64,000 bases of DNA, taken from NCBI GenBank assembly GCA_036383255.1, contig DASVOS010000007.1, forward strand, positions 1 through 64,000, written 5' to 3'. The stretch comes from Gammaproteobacteria bacterium. Its GTDB lineage: Bacteria > Pseudomonadota > Gammaproteobacteria > Natronospirales > REEB76. Under the pieces are notes generated by a model. It was not told the DNA's origin, made no database searches, and saw nothing but the letters and a program-made list of their open reading frames with translations. Positions 1-7,841 of this stretch are shown piece after piece (the stretch's first letter is position 1; each line of letters starts with the position of its first letter). The translations under genes and the position numbers were made by a program.

Positions 1-1
1 G

Positions 2-628
2 GTGGCGGCGGACGTGGCCGCAGCGGCGGCGGCGGTTCGCGTGGCCGCCGCTGATCATTTCGCCTGGCGCTACGCTACGGTCTTCACTATCTGGCTGGTC
101 TGGGAAGTCTATTGGGGCGTCTCGGCCCGCGGCGTGAAGCGCGCCGCCTCCAAGGAATCCCTCCTCACCCGCGTCCCGGTGCTCATGGGCTTGCTGCTGG
201 GCTTCGTGCTGCTGCTGGCGCCCTGGTGGCTGGGGCCTTTCTTCGGCCGGCGCATACTGCCGGATGACAGGCTTCTGTATGCGGCCGGCGTCTTCCTGTT
301 GCTGTGCGGCGTGTGCCTGGCCTTCTGGGCGCGCCACACGCTAGGGACCAACTGGAGCGGCCGGGTCACCATCAAGGAAGACCATGAGCTGGTGACCCGC
401 GGCCCCTACCGTTTCGTACGCCATCCCATCTATACCGGTGTGCTTTTCGCCTTCACGGGTACGACCCTGGCTCTGGGGTGGATGGGCGGTCTCTTCGCCA
501 TCGCCCTGATGCTCGCCATCTTCGCGCACAAGATCCGGCTGGAAGAGAGGGTGATGGAGCAGCATTTCGGCGCGAAGTACGCCGATTACCGCAAGCAGAC
601 CAAGACGCTGATCCCCTTCTTGATCTGA
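2..628 (+). CDS. Isoprenylcysteine carboxyl methyltransferase-family membrane protein (5' end possibly cut)
   Basis: A multi-spanning membrane protein of the ICMT/PEMT-like methyltransferase family. The family signature GPYRFVRHPIYTG lies at residues 134-146, followed by a membrane segment and the C-terminal RLEERVMEQHFG..YADYRK block that closes the AdoMet pocket in this family. At least four hydrophobic segments are visible (about 25-40, 56-76, 91-110, 145-175). Bacterial members methylate unidentified small or lipid substrates, so no substrate can be given. The first visible start is a GTG at the window edge and the first 15 residues are Ala-rich, so the true start may lie upstream. It ends four bases before a remnant of a yrfG-like gene on the other strand. 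Confidence 0.8.
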   Translation: MAADVAAAAAAVRVAAADHFAWRYATVFTIWLVWEVYWGVSARGVKRAASKESLLTRVPVLMGLLLGFVLLLAPWWLGPFFGRRILPDDRLLYAAGVFLLLCGVCLAFWARHTLGTNWSGRVTIKEDHELVTRGPYRFVRHPIYTGVLFAFTGTTLALGWMGGLFAIALMLAIFAHKIRLEERVMEQHFGAKYADYRKQTKTLIPFLI

Positions 629-631
629 TGC

Positions 632-670
632 CTACGGCATCAATTCCGCAAAAGTCTCGATAGAAGGGGC
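632..670 (-). pseudogene. Detached second copy of the yrfG 3' end
   Basis: Read on the minus strand this stretch encodes PSIETFAELMP followed by a stop, exactly the last 11 residues of the intact yrfG ending about 110 bases away. The codons differ at synonymous positions (for example TTG against CTA for Leu, CCG against CCT for the last Pro), so the two copies come from diverged alleles and are not a recent tandem duplication. Upstream of these codons the similarity stops. The spacer between the copies holds a short hairpin (cccgcca/tggcggg) and other G/C-rich repeats but no gene. The likely explanation is replacement of the older yrfG by a homologous incoming copy, leaving the old tail behind. 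Confidence 0.75.
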
Positions 671-741
671 GAGCCGCACTGCGGCGAGCGACCCGCCAGG
701 GATGGCGGGGCTGGAAGGCGCGCCAGGGACGGCAGGTCCGC

Positions 742-1413
742 CTAAGGCATTAGCTCCGCAAAAGTTTCGATGGACGGAAACTCCGCGATGTCCCTGGCTG
801 GGCGCCTGGAATCAGGCTTGCGCATGGCCACGATGTGGCGGATCCCATAGCCCCGCGCCGCCCGCAACACCGCCAGGCTGTCGTCGGCGAATAGGGTGCG
901 GTTCGGGTCGAAGGGCTCGGCCTCCTGAAGGCTGTGCCAGAACTCCGCCGTCTCCTTGGGGTTGCCCAGGGAATGGGAGGAGATGATGTTGTCGAAATGC
1001 GCGTCCAGGCCCGTGCGCTCCATCTTCATCTCCAGCACCGGCGCGTGGGCGTTGGTCACCAGCACCAGGCGCTTGCCGGCGGCCCGCACCGCCCGGAGGA
1101 AATCCTCCGCATGGGGCAGCACCCGGATCAGGTGATCCACCTCGCGCTTCAGTGTCACCACGTCCATGTCCAGCTCACGGGACCAGTAATCCAGGGAATA
1201 CCAGGCCAGGGTCCCCTCCACCGCCCGGAAGCGCGGCGTGAGCGCCTCCAGCGCCGCCTCCTTGGACAGGCCCAGACGCTCGCCGTAGCGTAGCGGGATG
1301 TGCTCCAGCCAGAAGTGGTTGTCGAAGTGCAGGTCCAGGAGCGTGCCGTCCATGTCCAGGAACACGCTCTCGACTTGCGACCAATCGGGGAGGCTGTGGG
1401 TGACGGGCTGCAT
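742..1413 (-). CDS. yrfG: HAD-family GMP/IMP nucleotidase YrfG
   Basis: A cytosolic haloacid-dehalogenase phosphatase of 223 residues, matching the usual YrfG length. All four HAD motifs are visible: DMDGTLLD at 20-27 (nucleophile Asp20 and acid Asp22), Thr120 in LVLVTNAH, Lys153 in NPKE, and the acidic pair in FADDS at 175-179. The cap between motifs I and II carries the HFWLEHIP region typical of YrfG. E. coli YrfG dephosphorylates purine nucleoside monophosphates. The gene is divergent from cysQ across a 50-base spacer, an arrangement that fits the yrfG/nudE/cysQ neighbourhood of many gammaproteobacteria. A second diverged copy of its last codons lies downstream. Confidence 0.9.
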   Translation of the reverse strand: MQPVTHSLPDWSQVESVFLDMDGTLLDLHFDNHFWLEHIPLRYGERLGLSKEAALEALTPRFRAVEGTLAWYSLDYWSRELDMDVVTLKREVDHLIRVLPHAEDFLRAVRAAGKRLVLVTNAHAPVLEMKMERTGLDAHFDNIISSHSLGNPKETAEFWHSLQEAEPFDPNRTLFADDSLAVLRAARGYGIRHIVAMRKPDSRRPARDIAEFPSIETFAELMP

Positions 1414-1463
1414 GGAGCCGGTATCATATACCGCCCTCCCGCCACCTTACCCCCGAGGCCCGC
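1414..1463. promoter_or_regulatory. Divergent yrfG/cysQ promoter region
   Basis: The spacer holds the palindrome GGTATCATATACC. It supplies TATGAT toward yrfG (nine bases before its ATG) and TATCAT or TATACC toward cysQ. No convincing -35 box is visible on either side. A GAGG six bases before the GTG supports the cysQ start. Confidence 0.35.
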
Positions 1464-2261
1464 GTGAACGCCGACGAGAAGCTGCTCAGCCCCCTGCTCG
1501 ACATCGCCCGCTCCGCCGGGCAGCAGATCATGCAGGTGTACGGAACCGACTTCGGCGTGGCGACGAAGGCCGACAAATCTCCGGTCACCGACGCGGACCT
1601 CGCTGCCCACAAGGTCATCGTGGCGGACCTGAAGCGCATCACGCCGGACCTGCCGGTGCTGTCGGAGGAGTCCGCCGGCATCCCCTTCGAGGAGCGCCGC
1701 CGCTGGGGCAGCTACTGGCTGGTGGATCCCCTGGACGGCACCAAGGAGTTCATCAACCGCAACGGCGACTTCACGGTGAACATCGCGCTGATCCAGGACG
1801 GCGCACCGGTGGCGGGCGTGGTGTACGTGCCGGTGAACGGCCTCTCCTACTACGGTTGCGTGGGCGTGGGCGCGTTCCGCCGCGACAAGGACGGCCAGGC
1901 CGCGCCGATCAAGGCCAGGAAGCTCGTGCCCAATGCGCCCGTGAAGGTGGTTGCGAGCCGCTCCCACCGCGGGCCGCTGCTGGACGGTTACCTGGCGAAG
2001 CTCGGCCCCCATGAGACCCTGTCCCGCGGCAGTTCCCTGAAGTTCTGCCTGGTGGCGGAAGGTGCGGCGGACGTGTACCCGCGCCTGGGCCCCACCTCGG
2101 AGTGGGACACGGGCGCCGGCCACGCGGTGCTGCTGGCCGCCGGCGGCCAGGTGATCGGCATGGATGGGAAACCGCTGCCCTATAACAGCAAGGACTCGCT
2201 GCTCAACGAGCACTTCATCGCATATGCCGATGGCTCGCGGGACTGGCGCAGCTACCTGTAA
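1464..2261 (+). CDS. cysQ: 3'(2'),5'-bisphosphate nucleotidase CysQ
   Basis: A Li-sensitive inositol-monophosphatase-superfamily enzyme that converts 3'-phosphoadenosine 5'-phosphate to AMP and so protects sulfur assimilation and RNA turnover from PAP build-up. The metal-binding motifs are complete: LSEES (67-71), DPLDGT (88-93) and WDTGAGH (214-220). Length 265 is normal for the family. The GTG start is preferred because GAGG lies six bases upstream and the N-terminal helix aligns with family members. The gene ends at a strong bidirectional terminator. Confidence 0.93.
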   Translation: MNADEKLLSPLLDIARSAGQQIMQVYGTDFGVATKADKSPVTDADLAAHKVIVADLKRITPDLPVLSEESAGIPFEERRRWGSYWLVDPLDGTKEFINRNGDFTVNIALIQDGAPVAGVVYVPVNGLSYYGCVGVGAFRRDKDGQAAPIKARKLVPNAPVKVVASRSHRGPLLDGYLAKLGPHETLSRGSSLKFCLVAEGAADVYPRLGPTSEWDTGAGHAVLLAAGGQVIGMDGKPLPYNSKDSLLNEHFIAYADGSRDWRSYL

Positions 2262-2296
2262 AAAAAACGCCGGCCTGAGGCCGGCGTTTAATTTTG
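2261..2296. terminator. Bidirectional intrinsic terminator
   Basis: A nine-base-pair G/C stem (ACGCCGGCC / GGCCGGCGT) with a three-base loop is preceded by a run of A and followed by TTTAATTTT. It lies between the convergent cysQ and chalcone-isomerase-like genes and can serve both. Confidence 0.9.
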
Positions 2297-2311
2297 CGGC
2301 AGCCCGACCCT

Positions 2312-2866
2312 TCAGTCTTTGCCGAGCATGCCGTCCTTGAGGTCCGAGGTGGGGGGATTCGGGCCCAGGAACACCTTGAGCAGAGCCTTGTGGAAATCCT
2401 CACCGGGGACGGTGCCGCGCAGCGTCCCGTTCCAGCTCACCTGCGTGCCCTGGCCCGGGACGTAATCCATGGTGATGACATCGTCCTTCTTGCTGTCGCT
2501 GAAGAAGCCGATGAACTGCTCCACCTGGTCATGCAGGGCGGCATAGCCGTCCTTGTTGTTGCCCTTGAAGTCGTCGTGCCAGGCATCGGCGAACTGGCCC
2601 TTGTCCACCGCGTAGATCATGTGCATCAGGATGCGATCCGGGCCGGCCGCGGCGATGATGGCGTCCGCATCTGTGCTCTTCTGGGGCAGGTAAAGGCCGC
2701 CCACGTAGATCTTGATGAAGAACTTCTTGCGCAGGCCCACGCCGTTGAGCGTGAGGGCGGTGTTCGCCACCTGGGCGGTGTCGGGCACGTCCACGCCGGC
2801 GAGGGTCGCGGCTCCGGCACTGGAACAGAAGGCGAGGCCCACGAGGATGAAGGCGGTCAGGCGCAT
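2312..2866 (-). CDS. Chalcone isomerase-like secreted protein
   Basis: A 184-residue exported protein with a clear signal peptide (MRLTAFILVGLAF..., cleavage near SSAGA). Its mature part matches the bacterial chalcone-isomerase-like fold: GVDVPDTAQV near the N-terminus, LNGVGLRKKFFIKIYVGGLYLP, then YAVDKGQFADAWHDDF. Bacterial members lack a known chalcone substrate and are thought to bind fatty acids or similar ligands in the periplasm; that role is family knowledge and not visible here. An in-frame ATG exists 33 bases further upstream, but the chosen ATG has AGGAG eight bases before it and begins the signal peptide directly. Confidence 0.82.
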   Translation of the reverse strand: MRLTAFILVGLAFCSSAGAATLAGVDVPDTAQVANTALTLNGVGLRKKFFIKIYVGGLYLPQKSTDADAIIAAAGPDRILMHMIYAVDKGQFADAWHDDFKGNNKDGYAALHDQVEQFIGFFSDSKKDDVITMDYVPGQGTQVSWNGTLRGTVPGEDFHKALLKVFLGPNPPTSDLKDGMLGKD

Positions 2867-2977
2867 GGCTGGGCTCCTGGATGGGATGGTCCTGTGCACG
2901 ACAGACTAGCACTTTCGCCTGCCGAACACGGCTTTTGACTGTGCACCTGCCGGCCGGTGGCGGGTTAAAATCAGTGC

Positions 2978-4237
2978 ATGCCACGACCTTGTTCACTGCT
3001 CGCCCGGGCCCTCGCCCTGGCATCGTCCCTCCTCTGCGGCCAGGCCCTGGCCGATCCGGGCGCGGACTACGCGCGGGTGTACGCGGCCCACGACTTCTTC
3101 ACCCTGCGCGCCATGGTGGCGGCGGACAAGGGCCCGGACTCCGAGCAGAAGCGCTTCTACACCGCCGCGGTGCTCTCCGCCTTCAACCAGCCGGCGGCGG
3201 CGAACCGGCTCATCGATCCGATGCTGGCCAACAACATCGACACCGCGCTGATGCCGTTCCTGCTCAAGATGCGCATGCAGAACGACCGGCAACTGCACGA
3301 TTATGCCGGCGCGCTGGATACGGCCCGCACGCTCATCGATCTCTACGAACGCAAGGGAGACCCGCGCCTGGCGGACGCGCAGAACGACGCGCGCCTGCTG
3401 GGGGCCCTGAGCGGCACCCCCGCGCTGCAGGTGCGGCACAGCGGCGACTCCCACATCATCCTGGCGCCGGACGGCAAGCGCGGTTACTGCATCCCGGTGA
3501 CTATCGGCGTGGACCCCTGCTATGCGCTGGACAGCGGCGCGAACTTCTCGATGCTGATCCGCTCGGAAGCCGAGCGGCTCAAGCTCAAGATCATCCCCGC
3601 CGGCGTGCAGGTGGGCAGCAGCAACGGCTCGGTGGTGACAGCGGACGTGGCGGTGGCGCCTTCCATGCTGCTCGGCAACGTGCAGTACGACAACGTGGTG
3701 TTCCTGGTGATGCCGGACGCGGCCTTCACCTTCGGCGACTTCCAGATCCGGGGACTCTTGGGCTACCCCGTCTTCGCGGGGCTCGGCGCGGTCAAGGTCG
3801 GCCGCGGCCACGTCATCGACGTGCCCAAGGACGCGCCCACCCGCCGTGTCTACAACATCGCGCTGGACGGCAACGACATCCTCACCAAGATCCAGGTGGG
3901 CGACCACGAGGCGCTGTGCCGCGTGGACACCGGCGCGGACCGCACGGTGTTCTACAAGTCCTACTACGACCTGTACAAGGACGACATCGAGAAGGCGGGC
4001 AAGGCGCACTTCGCCCGCAGCGGCGGCGCCGGGGGCGTCAGGTCCCACAAGGCCTATCGCCTGCCGAGCCTGCAGTTCAAGCTGGCGGGACGGCGCGTGA
4101 ACCTGAACCGGGTGGACGTATACACCGACAAGGTGCTCCCGGAGGACTACATCCAGTGCAACATCGGGCAGGATGCGTTCCGGGATTACCGGTCCTACAC
4201 GATCAACTTACAAGCGATGGCACTCACCCTCGACTAG
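2978..4237 (+). CDS. Secreted protein with two retropepsin-like aspartic protease lobes
   Basis: A 419-residue exported protein (signal peptide ending near GQALA, residue 25). Residues 30-145 form a helical region. Two aspartyl-protease-type lobes follow: the first has LDSGANFS at 184-191 and the hydrophobic-glycine motif RGLLGYPVF at 258-266; the second has VDTGADRT at 316-323. Retropepsin-like bacterial proteases usually carry one D(T/S)G lobe and dimerise, so two lobes in one chain suggest an internally paired, pepsin-like active site. The second lobe shows a less obvious closing motif (CNIGQDAF near 396), so one lobe may be only structural. Substrate unknown. The gene converges on the dienelactone hydrolase gene with only three bases between stops. 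Confidence 0.75.
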   Translation: MPRPCSLLARALALASSLLCGQALADPGADYARVYAAHDFFTLRAMVAADKGPDSEQKRFYTAAVLSAFNQPAAANRLIDPMLANNIDTALMPFLLKMRMQNDRQLHDYAGALDTARTLIDLYERKGDPRLADAQNDARLLGALSGTPALQVRHSGDSHIILAPDGKRGYCIPVTIGVDPCYALDSGANFSMLIRSEAERLKLKIIPAGVQVGSSNGSVVTADVAVAPSMLLGNVQYDNVVFLVMPDAAFTFGDFQIRGLLGYPVFAGLGAVKVGRGHVIDVPKDAPTRRVYNIALDGNDILTKIQVGDHEALCRVDTGADRTVFYKSYYDLYKDDIEKAGKAHFARSGGAGGVRSHKAYRLPSLQFKLAGRRVNLNRVDVYTDKVLPEDYIQCNIGQDAFRDYRSYTINLQAMALTLD

Positions 4238-4240
4238 CTA

Positions 4241-5089
4241 CTACGCCTGTAAGTGCGCCTTGAAGAACTTCAGGGTCCGTTCCCACGCATCCTTCGCCGC
4301 TTCCGGCTGATAGTTGTCCCCCGAGGGGTTCGCGAAGGCGTGGCCCGCGCCCGGGTACTCGTGGATCTCGGCGTCCACCTTGGCGGTCTTGAGCGCCTTC
4401 TCGAACTCCTGCACGTCCGCCACGGTGATGCCCTGGTCCTTCTCGCCGAAGAGGCCCAAGAGCGGCATCTTGAGGGTGGCGAGCTTCGAGACATCCGTCT
4501 CCGGCTGGCCGTAGTACATCACCGCCGCGTCCAGCTTGTCCGGCAGCAGCAGCGCCGCCTGCAGCGCCCAGCCGCCGCCGAAGCACCAGCCCACCACGCC
4601 GGTGCGGGCGGTGTGCTCGTGGTCCTTCAGGTAATGGTAGGCGTAGGTGAGGTTGGCCTGGGCCCGGGTCTTGTCGTTGTACACACGGGTCACCAGCGCC
4701 CGTGCTTCTTCCGGGGTCTGCGCGCTATCGCCGCCGTACAGGTCCACCGCCAGCACCTCGTAGCCCTCGCCTGCGAAGCGGTCGGCGGTGCGGCGGATGT
4801 TGTCGTTCAAGCCCCACCACTCGTGCACCACGATGATCCCCGGCAGCGGGCCCTTGGCGCCGGCGGGGCGCGTCAGGTAGCCGTAGATGGGCCGGTCGCC
4901 GATCTGGCCGTAGGCCACGCGGCTGCTGGTCACCGGCTTCGCCGGCTTCTCCACCGCCACGGGGCTCGGTGCGGGTGTGTCATGGGCGTGCATCCCCGCC
5001 ATGGCGGCCATGTACTGCTGGTCGGTCATGGCGGCGAAGGCAGTGGGAGAGAAGAGGAAGCAGACGAGGGGCAGCAGCAGGCGACGCAT
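4241..5089 (-). CDS. Exported dienelactone hydrolase-family protein
   Basis: An alpha/beta-hydrolase of 282 residues with a signal peptide (ends near SPTAFA). The DLH triad is present: nucleophilic Cys169 in GWCFGGG, Asp218 in GEKDQGI and His in YPGAGHAF near 255. The HEWWG motif (89-93) that shapes the oxyanion region is intact. Cytosolic DLH opens dienelactones in aromatic breakdown; exported relatives have undefined ester or lactone substrates. The start is the ATG preceded by AGGAG; a longer frame reaching 63 bases upstream has no signal-like N-terminus. No aromatic-degradation genes lie nearby, so pathway membership is unlikely. Confidence 0.85.
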   Translation of the reverse strand: MRRLLLPLVCFLFSPTAFAAMTDQQYMAAMAGMHAHDTPAPSPVAVEKPAKPVTSSRVAYGQIGDRPIYGYLTRPAGAKGPLPGIIVVHEWWGLNDNIRRTADRFAGEGYEVLAVDLYGGDSAQTPEEARALVTRVYNDKTRAQANLTYAYHYLKDHEHTARTGVVGWCFGGGWALQAALLLPDKLDAAVMYYGQPETDVSKLATLKMPLLGLFGEKDQGITVADVQEFEKALKTAKVDAEIHEYPGAGHAFANPSGDNYQPEAAKDAWERTLKFFKAHLQA

Positions 5090-5108
5090 GGGACTCTCCT
5101 TGTGGGGT

Positions 5109-5465
5109 TCAGTCTCCCGTGTACACACAACCGGAAGTGCAGGTTTCCGCAATCACGACTTTCGACAGTTGCGGCAGCGTGGGCTTGAGCCTGGCCCAGA
5201 TCCAGCGGGCGAGGTTCTCGCTGGTGGGGTTGTCCAGGCCCGGCACCTCGTTGAGGTAGCGGTGATCCAGGGCCTCGAACACCGGGCCGAACGCGGCCTT
5301 CAAGTCCGCGAAGTCCATGATCCAGCCGGTGCGGGCGTCCACCGGCCCGGCCACGTGGACCTGCACCTGGAACGAGTGCCCGTGCAGCCGGCTGCACTTG
5401 TGCCCTTCCGGCACGTTGGGCAGGCGGTGGGCCGCTTCGATGTGGAAGACCTTGTATATCTCCAT
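5109..5465 (-). CDS. queD: 6-carboxytetrahydropterin synthase QueD
   Basis: A 118-residue T-fold enzyme of queuosine (7-deazaguanine) biosynthesis that converts 7,8-dihydroneopterin triphosphate to 6-carboxytetrahydropterin. Zinc ligands His13, His28 and His30 (HRLPN and LHGHSF), catalytic Cys24 (HKCSRLHGH) and the [23 protein letters not shown] blocks are all present. The reading frame is open for 75 codons upstream, but family alignment places the start at [13 protein letters not shown]; only a G-rich stretch precedes it, so the ribosome site is weak. No other queuosine genes are in the window. Confidence 0.93.
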   Translation of the reverse strand: MEIYKVFHIEAAHRLPNVPEGHKCSRLHGHSFQVQVHVAGPVDARTGWIMDFADLKAAFGPVFEALDHRYLNEVPGLDNPTSENLARWIWARLKPTLPQLSKVVIAETCTSGCVYTGD

Positions 5466-5538
5466 GCCCCCATTATCCCCGCGGGGAGCGGCGTCCGGAA
5501 GGGGCGTGTTAAAGTTGTGGGCTGACGGTGGGGTGAGC

Positions 5539-5742
5539 ATGGCCAAGGACGCACGCAAGATCCGCGAACAGATCATCCAGCTCAAGCTGGAGCACCACGA
5601 CCTGGACACGGCCATCATGCGCCTGGCGGCGGACCCCACCAGTGACGAGCTGCAGATCTCGCGCATGAAGAAGCGCAAGCTCCAGCTCAAGGACTACATC
5701 GCCCGCCTCGAGAGCATGCTGATCCCGGACCTGGACGCGTGA
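5539..5742 (+). CDS. DUF465 (YdcH-like) small protein
   Basis: A 67-residue, strongly helical and highly charged cytosolic protein. The hallmark DUF465 features are present: an N-terminal helix ([20 protein letters not shown]) and a C-terminal basic helix ([17 protein letters not shown]). The pair probably forms a helical hairpin. Function is unknown for the family. It overlaps the next gene by four bases (GTGA), indicating translational coupling with the PHP phosphatase. Confidence 0.85.
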   Translation: MAKDARKIREQIIQLKLEHHDLDTAIMRLAADPTSDELQISRMKKRKLQLKDYIARLESMLIPDLDA

Positions 5743-6566
5743 TCGACCTGCACACCCATTCGGCGCACTCCGACGGCACCCTGGTCCCGGAGGCCCTGGT
5801 GGCGCTCGCCGCCGGGCGCGGCGTGAAGACCCTGGCCCTCACGGACCACGACACCCTGGCGGGTCTGCCCGCCGCCCGCGCTGCCGCGGCCGGCACTGGC
5901 TTGAGGCTGGTGAGCGGCGTGGAGGTTTCCGTGAGTTGGCAGCACAAGGCCCTGCACGTGGTGGGCCTCGACGTGGACCCGGGCCACCCTGCGCTCACGG
6001 CAGGCCTCGCACGGCTGCAAGAGGTGCGTGACGCCCGTGCCGTGGAGATCGGCAGGAAGCTGGAGACCAAGGGCATCACCGGCGCCTACGCGGGCGCCCT
6101 TGCCCTTGCAGGCGTGGCGCGGCCCACCCGCACCCACTTCGCCCGCTTCCTGCACCAGCAAGGCCACGTGAAGGACGAGGCCCAGGCCTACCGCAAGTTC
6201 CTGGGGCGCGGGAAACCCGCTCATGTCTCCGCCACCTGGGCGAGCCTGGAAGAAGCCATCGGCTGGATCCATGCCGCCGGCGGCCAGGCGGTGCTGGCCC
6301 ATCCCTTCCGCTACGGCCTCACCCGCGCGTGGCTGGTGAAGGCGCTCACGGCGTTCAAGCAGGCGGGCGGCGATGCCATGGAAGTGGTGAGCGGCCGCGG
6401 CAACCCGGATGAGTTCCACGTGGCCCTGCATCTCGCGCAGCGCTTCGAGCTGGCGGCTTCAGTGGGTTCGGATTTTCATGCGCCGGCGCCGTATTCGCAG
6501 CCGGGCGTGAAGACAGAAGAACTGACGATGAACGTCCCTAAAATTTGGGAACGGTTCAGGAACTAA
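5739..6566 (+). CDS. PHP-domain phosphoesterase of the YciV/TrpH (RNase AM) type
   Basis: A 275-residue polymerase-and-histidinol-phosphatase domain enzyme. The metal cluster motifs are all seen: HTHSAHSDGT (5-14), TDHDT near 36-40, VSGVEVS near 58-64, VLAHPFRYGL near 186-195 and SDFHAP near 247-252. E. coli YciV (RNase AM, Rnm) removes 5' nucleotides from short RNAs and hydrolyses 3',5'-nucleoside bisphosphates. That activity connects loosely with CysQ nearby, since both act on 3',5'-bisphosphates. The GTG start is set by the GTGA overlap with the DUF465 gene. Confidence 0.88.
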   Translation: MIDLHTHSAHSDGTLVPEALVALAAGRGVKTLALTDHDTLAGLPAARAAAAGTGLRLVSGVEVSVSWQHKALHVVGLDVDPGHPALTAGLARLQEVRDARAVEIGRKLETKGITGAYAGALALAGVARPTRTHFARFLHQQGHVKDEAQAYRKFLGRGKPAHVSATWASLEEAIGWIHAAGGQAVLAHPFRYGLTRAWLVKALTAFKQAGGDAMEVVSGRGNPDEFHVALHLAQRFELAASVGSDFHAPAPYSQPGVKTEELTMNVPKIWERFRN

Positions 6567-6904
6567 GCGGCGACGTAGACCCAGGCCTCCGTGCCGGACC
6601 GCAGCTTCACCTTCACTCGCTTGTAGGCATCCGTCTCATAGCCGTCCGCAGCAGCAAGTTCTGCGGGCGTGATCTCGAACACCACACCGTCTATCTCGTC
6701 GGAAGGCTTCCCCGGCACCAGGATCTTGTGGACGCTGAGACCGCTCTCGGCCAGCACTTCCGGATCCGTGATCTGCACCGTGGAGAGACGCCAGCCCGTG
6801 AGCACGTCGGCGCGCCCTTGTAAGCGACGGCCGAAGTTGGCTAATTGGACGGACTCTTGCTGAAGAGTGCCGTACGAGAATAGCTTCTCGCTGGCAGCGC
6901 TCAT
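6563..6904 (-). CDS. Gamma-glutamylcyclotransferase-like (AIG2/YtfP) protein
   Basis: A 113-residue protein with the GGCT-fold N-terminal signature FSYGTLQQ (9-16) and the closing block [13 protein letters not shown] (near 87-99). The fold binds gamma-glutamyl amines; many bacterial members have no assigned reaction, so only the family is claimed. Its ATG overlaps the ttcA stop codon (ATGA), so the two are translationally coupled. It converges with the PHP gene and the stop codons overlap by four bases. Confidence 0.8.
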   Translation of the reverse strand: MSAASEKLFSYGTLQQESVQLANFGRRLQGRADVLTGWRLSTVQITDPEVLAESGLSVHKILVPGKPSDEIDGVVFEITPAELAAADGYETDAYKRVKVKLRSGTEAWVYVAA

Positions 6905-7809
6905 TCGACGGACGAATTGGAAGTTTTCTTGATGGTCTGCTTGAGCTGATCGACTGAGACCGTCGCCATGATGGCATCGGACTGATCTTCGGTGCGCTCG
7001 GAGTCCAGCCAGTCGGTTCGCGGCGCGGCCTTCGCGCCCAGGGACTGGAAGTCGAACTGCCGCGGGTCCAGGAGGTGCTCCGGCACCACGGTGGAGAGGG
7101 CCGAGAAGATGGTCTGGGTGCGGCCCGGGAACTTGCGCTCCCACTCCTGCAGCATGGCCTTCACGGCCTTCCTCTGCAGGTGCTCCTGGGAGCCGCAGAG
7201 GTTGCAGGGGATGATGGGGAACTGCTTGAGCTCCGCGTACTTGGCGATGTCCGCCTCCTCCACGTAAGCCAGGGGGCGTATCACCACGTGGCGGCCGTCA
7301 TCGGAGAGTAACTTGGGCGGCATGGCCCTGAGCTTGCCGCCGTAGAAGAGGTTCAGGAAGAACGTCTCCAGGATGTCGCCCCGGTGGTGGCCCAGCGCGA
7401 TCTTGGTGACCCCGTTCCCGGCGGCGAAACTGTAGAGCGCGCCGCGGCGCAGCCGCGAGCACAGGCCGCAGGTGGTCTTGCCTTCCGGCACCACCCGCTT
7501 CACCACGCTGTAGGTGTCCTGCTCCAGGATGCGGAACGGCACGCCCACTTCGGTCAGGTACGCGGGCAGCACGTCCTCGGGGAAGCCGGGCTGCTTCTGG
7601 TCCAGGTTCACCGCCAGGAGCTCGAACTCGACCGGCGCGCTGTCCCTGAGCTTCATCAGCATGTCGAGCAGCGTGTAGGAATCCTTGCCGCCCGACAAAC
7701 ACACCATGACCTTGTCGCCGGCCTCGATCATGTTGAAGTCCTGGATGGCCTTGCCCACGCCGTGGCGCAGGCGCTTCTCCAGCTTCTTTTGGTTCACTGA
7801 CGGCTTCAT
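6901..7809 (-). CDS. ttcA: tRNA 2-thiocytidine(32) synthetase TtcA
   Basis: An ATP- and [4Fe-4S]-dependent enzyme that thiolates C32 of certain tRNAs. The PP-loop SGGKDS lies at 39-44. The two CxxC pairs that bind the cluster are at 114/117 (TTCGLCSR) and 202/205 (PCNLCGS). The [11 protein letters not shown] block at 140-150 is typical. Length 302 is normal. The last 40 residues (after about 265) are low-complexity and polar, a variable tail seen in some family members. It is the first gene of a two-gene unit with the GGCT-like gene. Confidence 0.95.
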   Translation of the reverse strand: MKPSVNQKKLEKRLRHGVGKAIQDFNMIEAGDKVMVCLSGGKDSYTLLDMLMKLRDSAPVEFELLAVNLDQKQPGFPEDVLPAYLTEVGVPFRILEQDTYSVVKRVVPEGKTTCGLCSRLRRGALYSFAAGNGVTKIALGHHRGDILETFFLNLFYGGKLRAMPPKLLSDDGRHVVIRPLAYVEEADIAKYAELKQFPIIPCNLCGSQEHLQRKAVKAMLQEWERKFPGRTQTIFSALSTVVPEHLLDPRQFDFQSLGAKAAPRTDWLDSERTEDQSDAIMATVSVDQLKQTIKKTSNSSVE

Positions 7810-7841
7810 AGGGCCGCTATTCTACTCGACGCGGATGGGCC

